Positions 62,017 through 64,000 of a DNA stretch of 64,000 nucleotides are shown piece after piece (within the stretch, counting starts at the first letter, position 1; each line of letters opens with the position of its first letter). The notes beneath the pieces were generated by a model. It was not told where the DNA came from, made no database searches, and was given only the letters and a program-made list of their open reading frames with translations. The translations under genes and the position numbers were made by a program. The stretch comes from VXYL01 sp965116935 (lineage in GTDB: Bacteria > Pseudomonadota > Gammaproteobacteria > Pseudomonadales > Azotimanducaceae), in assembly GCA_965116935.1 (NCBI GenBank), contig OZ220737.1, positions 5,332,001 through 5,396,000 of the forward strand, in the 5' to 3' direction.

Positions 62017-62838
62017 TCATTCATCCATGTACGCCCTGTGGATGGGCGTCAGATCGTCTTCGGGCGGGCGGGGGTTGACGCGCCAGTGCCTTGGGTCGCC
62101 ACGGCAGACGATGCCGTCACGGAGCACTCGTTCCGCTTTCGGCAGCGCGCCGCAGCTTGACGGGATGTAGCGGAAGGTCAGGCCGCAGCGACGGCGGCTT
62201 GATCGGTTCGGCGCCGAACCATGCACCAGCGTGCTGGTGTGCAGGGATATCTGGCCGGCGCGCATGGTGTTGCTCACCGGCGCGCCAAAGCGTTCCGGCG
62301 CCGGAATCTCCTGCTGCAGTGCCACCTCGCCTTGGGCAGGGTGCCATTCGATAGGGCCGTGGCGATGGCTTCCGGGCAGGAACTGCATGGGCGCATTGGC
62401 TTCGTCCACATCGTCGATGGCAAGCCAAGCGGTGACGGTCATGGTCGGGCGCACCGGCCAGTAGGTGGCGTCCTGGTGCCACGGCACGCGTTTCGGATCC
62501 TCAGGCACCTTGCAGAAGTAGTGGCTCGACCAGCAGATGATGTCGGGGCCGACGAGGTCTTCCACATAGTCGAGAATCGCCGGATGCTGGGCCAGCTCCC
62601 AGATGCCCTTGCAGCGGTTGTGGTAGCCCATGATGGCGTAGGCGTTGCGGCCGTCGCGCATGGCGCGCATCCGTTCGAGCAAGCCGTCGAAGTAGACGCG
62701 ACTGGCCTTCGCCTCGGCCGGCGAGAGGGCGTCGAGCGGCGCGATGTAGCCACGCTCGTTGAAGCTCCGCACCTGTGGCGCAGAGAGCGCTTTCGCGTGT
62801 TCCGACTTGGCGGGGAAAAAGCGGATGTCGTCGTGCAT
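62017..62838 (-). CDS. phytanoyl-CoA dioxygenase (PhyH) family protein
   Basis: A 273-residue Fe(II)/2-oxoglutarate oxygenase. His121 and Asp123 in WHQDATYW and His206 in LVHGSAPNRSSRRR form the iron triad, and the Arg cluster that follows anchors 2-oxoglutarate. MQFLPGSHRHG is the typical core loop. ATG 62838 chosen by homology; the open frame runs upstream to 62973. It is divergent from the homocysteine methyltransferase-like gene. Substrate unknown. Confidence 0.87.
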   Translation of the reverse strand: MHDDIRFFPAKSEHAKALSAPQVRSFNERGYIAPLDALSPAEAKASRVYFDGLLERMRAMRDGRNAYAIMGYHNRCKGIWELAQHPAILDYVEDLVGPDIICWSSHYFCKVPEDPKRVPWHQDATYWPVRPTMTVTAWLAIDDVDEANAPMQFLPGSHRHGPIEWHPAQGEVALQQEIPAPERFGAPVSNTMRAGQISLHTSTLVHGSAPNRSSRRRCGLTFRYIPSSCGALPKAERVLRDGIVCRGDPRHWRVNPRPPEDDLTPIHRAYMDE

Positions 62839-62972
62839 GGCTCGCGGCGCGGAAAACACAAAGCCCACACAGTAACGAAGATCGGGCCCGATTTCCCACC
62901 GCTGCTCGTCCGCTTGCCCCGGCTGTCCCGATTGCCCCACACTTGCGCCCCGCGGCGACGTGGAGCAACGCA

Positions 62973-63856
62973 ATGATCACAGTTCTCGACGGCGGCATGG
63001 GCGGCGAAATCCAGCGGCGCGTGCCAAAGGCGGCGCACGGGCTGTGGTCCGCGACCGTCTTGATCGACAACCCGGACATGGTGACGGACATCCACCGCGA
63101 GTACATCGCCGCTGGCGCCACCCTGATCATCACCAACACCTACTCCACGATTCCGAGCTATCTCGGCAAGGGCGGCCTCGCGCATCGCTACGTGGAGCTG
63201 ACCGAGAAGGCCGCGCGACTGGCACGGCAAGCGGCGCCCGAAGGGGCGGCGTGCTCGTGGCTGGTTCGCTGCCGCCGATGTCCGAGAGCTACCGCGCCGA
63301 CCTGATCCCAAGCCCGGAGGAGTCCGCGCCCGTGTACCGGAACATGGTGCAGGAGATGGCGGATCATGTGGACCTGTTCCTGTGCGAGACGATGGCGTCC
63401 GCCGAGGAGGCGCACACTGCGGCCACGGCGGCGCTCGATGCTGGCGGCGGCAAGCCCGTGTATGTTTCATGGACGTTGAACGAAAAGCCCGGTGCTGGCC
63501 TCCGCAGCGGCGAGAGCGTGACCGCGGCGCACCGTCGCCTCGATGGCCTCGCCATCGACGCTTTCCTCTTCAACTGCACCCACCCCGAGGCCATCGAAGT
63601 GGCGCTAGCTGAGCTCGCGCCGCTCACGGACAAGCCGCTCGGCTGCTATCCGAACCGCCTCGCGGTGGTGCCGGAAGGCTGGACACTCGACAACGAAGTG
63701 GTCACGGGGCCGCGCAAGGACTTGCCCCGCGACCTCTACGTCAGAGCGATCATGCGCTGCATCGACGCCGGCGCCACCATTGTCGGCGGCTGCTGCGGCA
63801 TCGGCCCCCGAGACATCCAGGCGGTGCGGGAGCGACTCGACCGCGAGGCGGCGTAG
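62973..63856 (+). pseudogene. homocysteine S-methyltransferase family protein, one frameshift
   Basis: ATG 62973 with GGAG upstream begins ITVLDGGMGGEIQRR, then IITNTYSTIPSYLGKGG. At the GGGG of 63243-63246 the frame is lost; adding one G joins it to GVLVAGSLPPMSESYRADL in the next frame and gives 294 residues. The second part has the zinc cysteines: FNCTHPE and GGCCGIGP. Such enzymes transfer methyl groups from S-methylmethionine or betaines to homocysteine. The shift in a G-run may be an assembly error. Confidence 0.8.
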
Positions 63857-63958
63857 CGCGCCCCGGCCGGCATTGACTCGCCACCGAGGGAAGCTGGCGG
63901 CGACGGTCCTTCGGCGGGCGGGCATTCCTTTTCCGCCCAAAGACGTTTAGGAGAGGCG

Positions 63959-64000
63959 ATGGGCGTGGATGTCCCGTTGCTGGTGACCGCCGACGACCGT
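63959..64000 (+). CDS. start of a gene cut by the window end
   Basis: ATG 63959 with AGGAGAGG just before it opens a frame MGVDVPLLVTADDR that runs to the end of the window. Too short to name. Confidence 0.5.
   Translation, partial: MGVDVPLLVTADDR

Overview
The window looks like a 64 kb contig piece from a high-GC gammaproteobacterium. The best evidence is the minus-strand block tRNA-Val / infC-rpmI-rplT-pheS-pheT-ihfA-merR / tRNA-Pro (13.3-19.3 kb), which is the standard gammaproteobacterial order except that thrS is missing from its usual place before infC. The genes around it (TauD and PhyH oxygenases, a P450, a molybdenum hydroxylase, acyl-CoA ligase, lipoproteins with calcium-binding beta-propellers) suggest an aerobic heterotroph, probably free-living or host-associated in water; that part is inference. 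Several genes carry single-base disruptions, most at short homopolymers, so some may be assembly errors rather than real decay.

Layout. 1-5.6 kb: right end of a BREX type 1 phage-defence locus (AlbA_2/ATPase protein, pglZ, brxL). 5.6-9.0 kb: VOC protein, GH26-like secreted hydrolase, DUF3500 lipoprotein, small lipoprotein. 9.3-10.5 kb: a peroxiredoxin/thioredoxin-like gene with an in-frame TGA at the catalytic cysteine and a SECIS-like hairpin just after it, read here as a selenoprotein. 10.6-13.1 kb: ketopantoate-reductase-like gene coupled to a frameshifted oxalate-CoA-ligase-like gene. 13.3-19.3 kb: translation operon. 19.3-22.3 kb: TauD-type dioxygenase and uvrB. 22.4-30.4 kb: a three-gene unit (TPR/FG-GAP/ASPIC-like lipoprotein, membrane-anchored pentaheme cytochrome c with TPR, CRTAC1-type propeller protein) that looks like an uncharacterised envelope redox system. 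30.5-36.4 kb: zinc homeostasis (znuA, znuB, amber-interrupted znuC, a 53-aa membrane protein, zur; divergently a COG0523 GTPase and a WD40 protein), with a Zur-like operator in the divergent gap.

36.7-47.7 kb is a second defence island: type II restriction-modification pair, PD-(D/E)XK protein, a DUF5131/TcmP pair preceded by a LexA-like box, an MmeI-like fused restriction-methylation enzyme and a HEPN protein. 48.2-52.3 kb holds a propeller lipoprotein and an orphan family 5 solute-binding protein, separated by a gap packed with palindromes. 52.4-57.3 kb holds a DUF433/DUF5615 toxin-antitoxin pair, a vapBC pair with broken vapB, an HEHAH protein, and a degenerate ImmA/IrrE-like gene with a small partner; most of this stretch lies between two direct repeats of the 3' end of the xanthine-dehydrogenase-family gene at 57.4-59.7 kb, as if inserted at the end of that gene. 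59.8-64 kb: divergent tetR and P450, phytanoyl-CoA dioxygenase family gene, frameshifted homocysteine methyltransferase, and the first codons of a further gene. A palindromic repeat with two hairpins recurs in gaps at about 10.5, 33.9, 50.0 and 50.2 kb. No CRISPR array or insertion sequence was seen.
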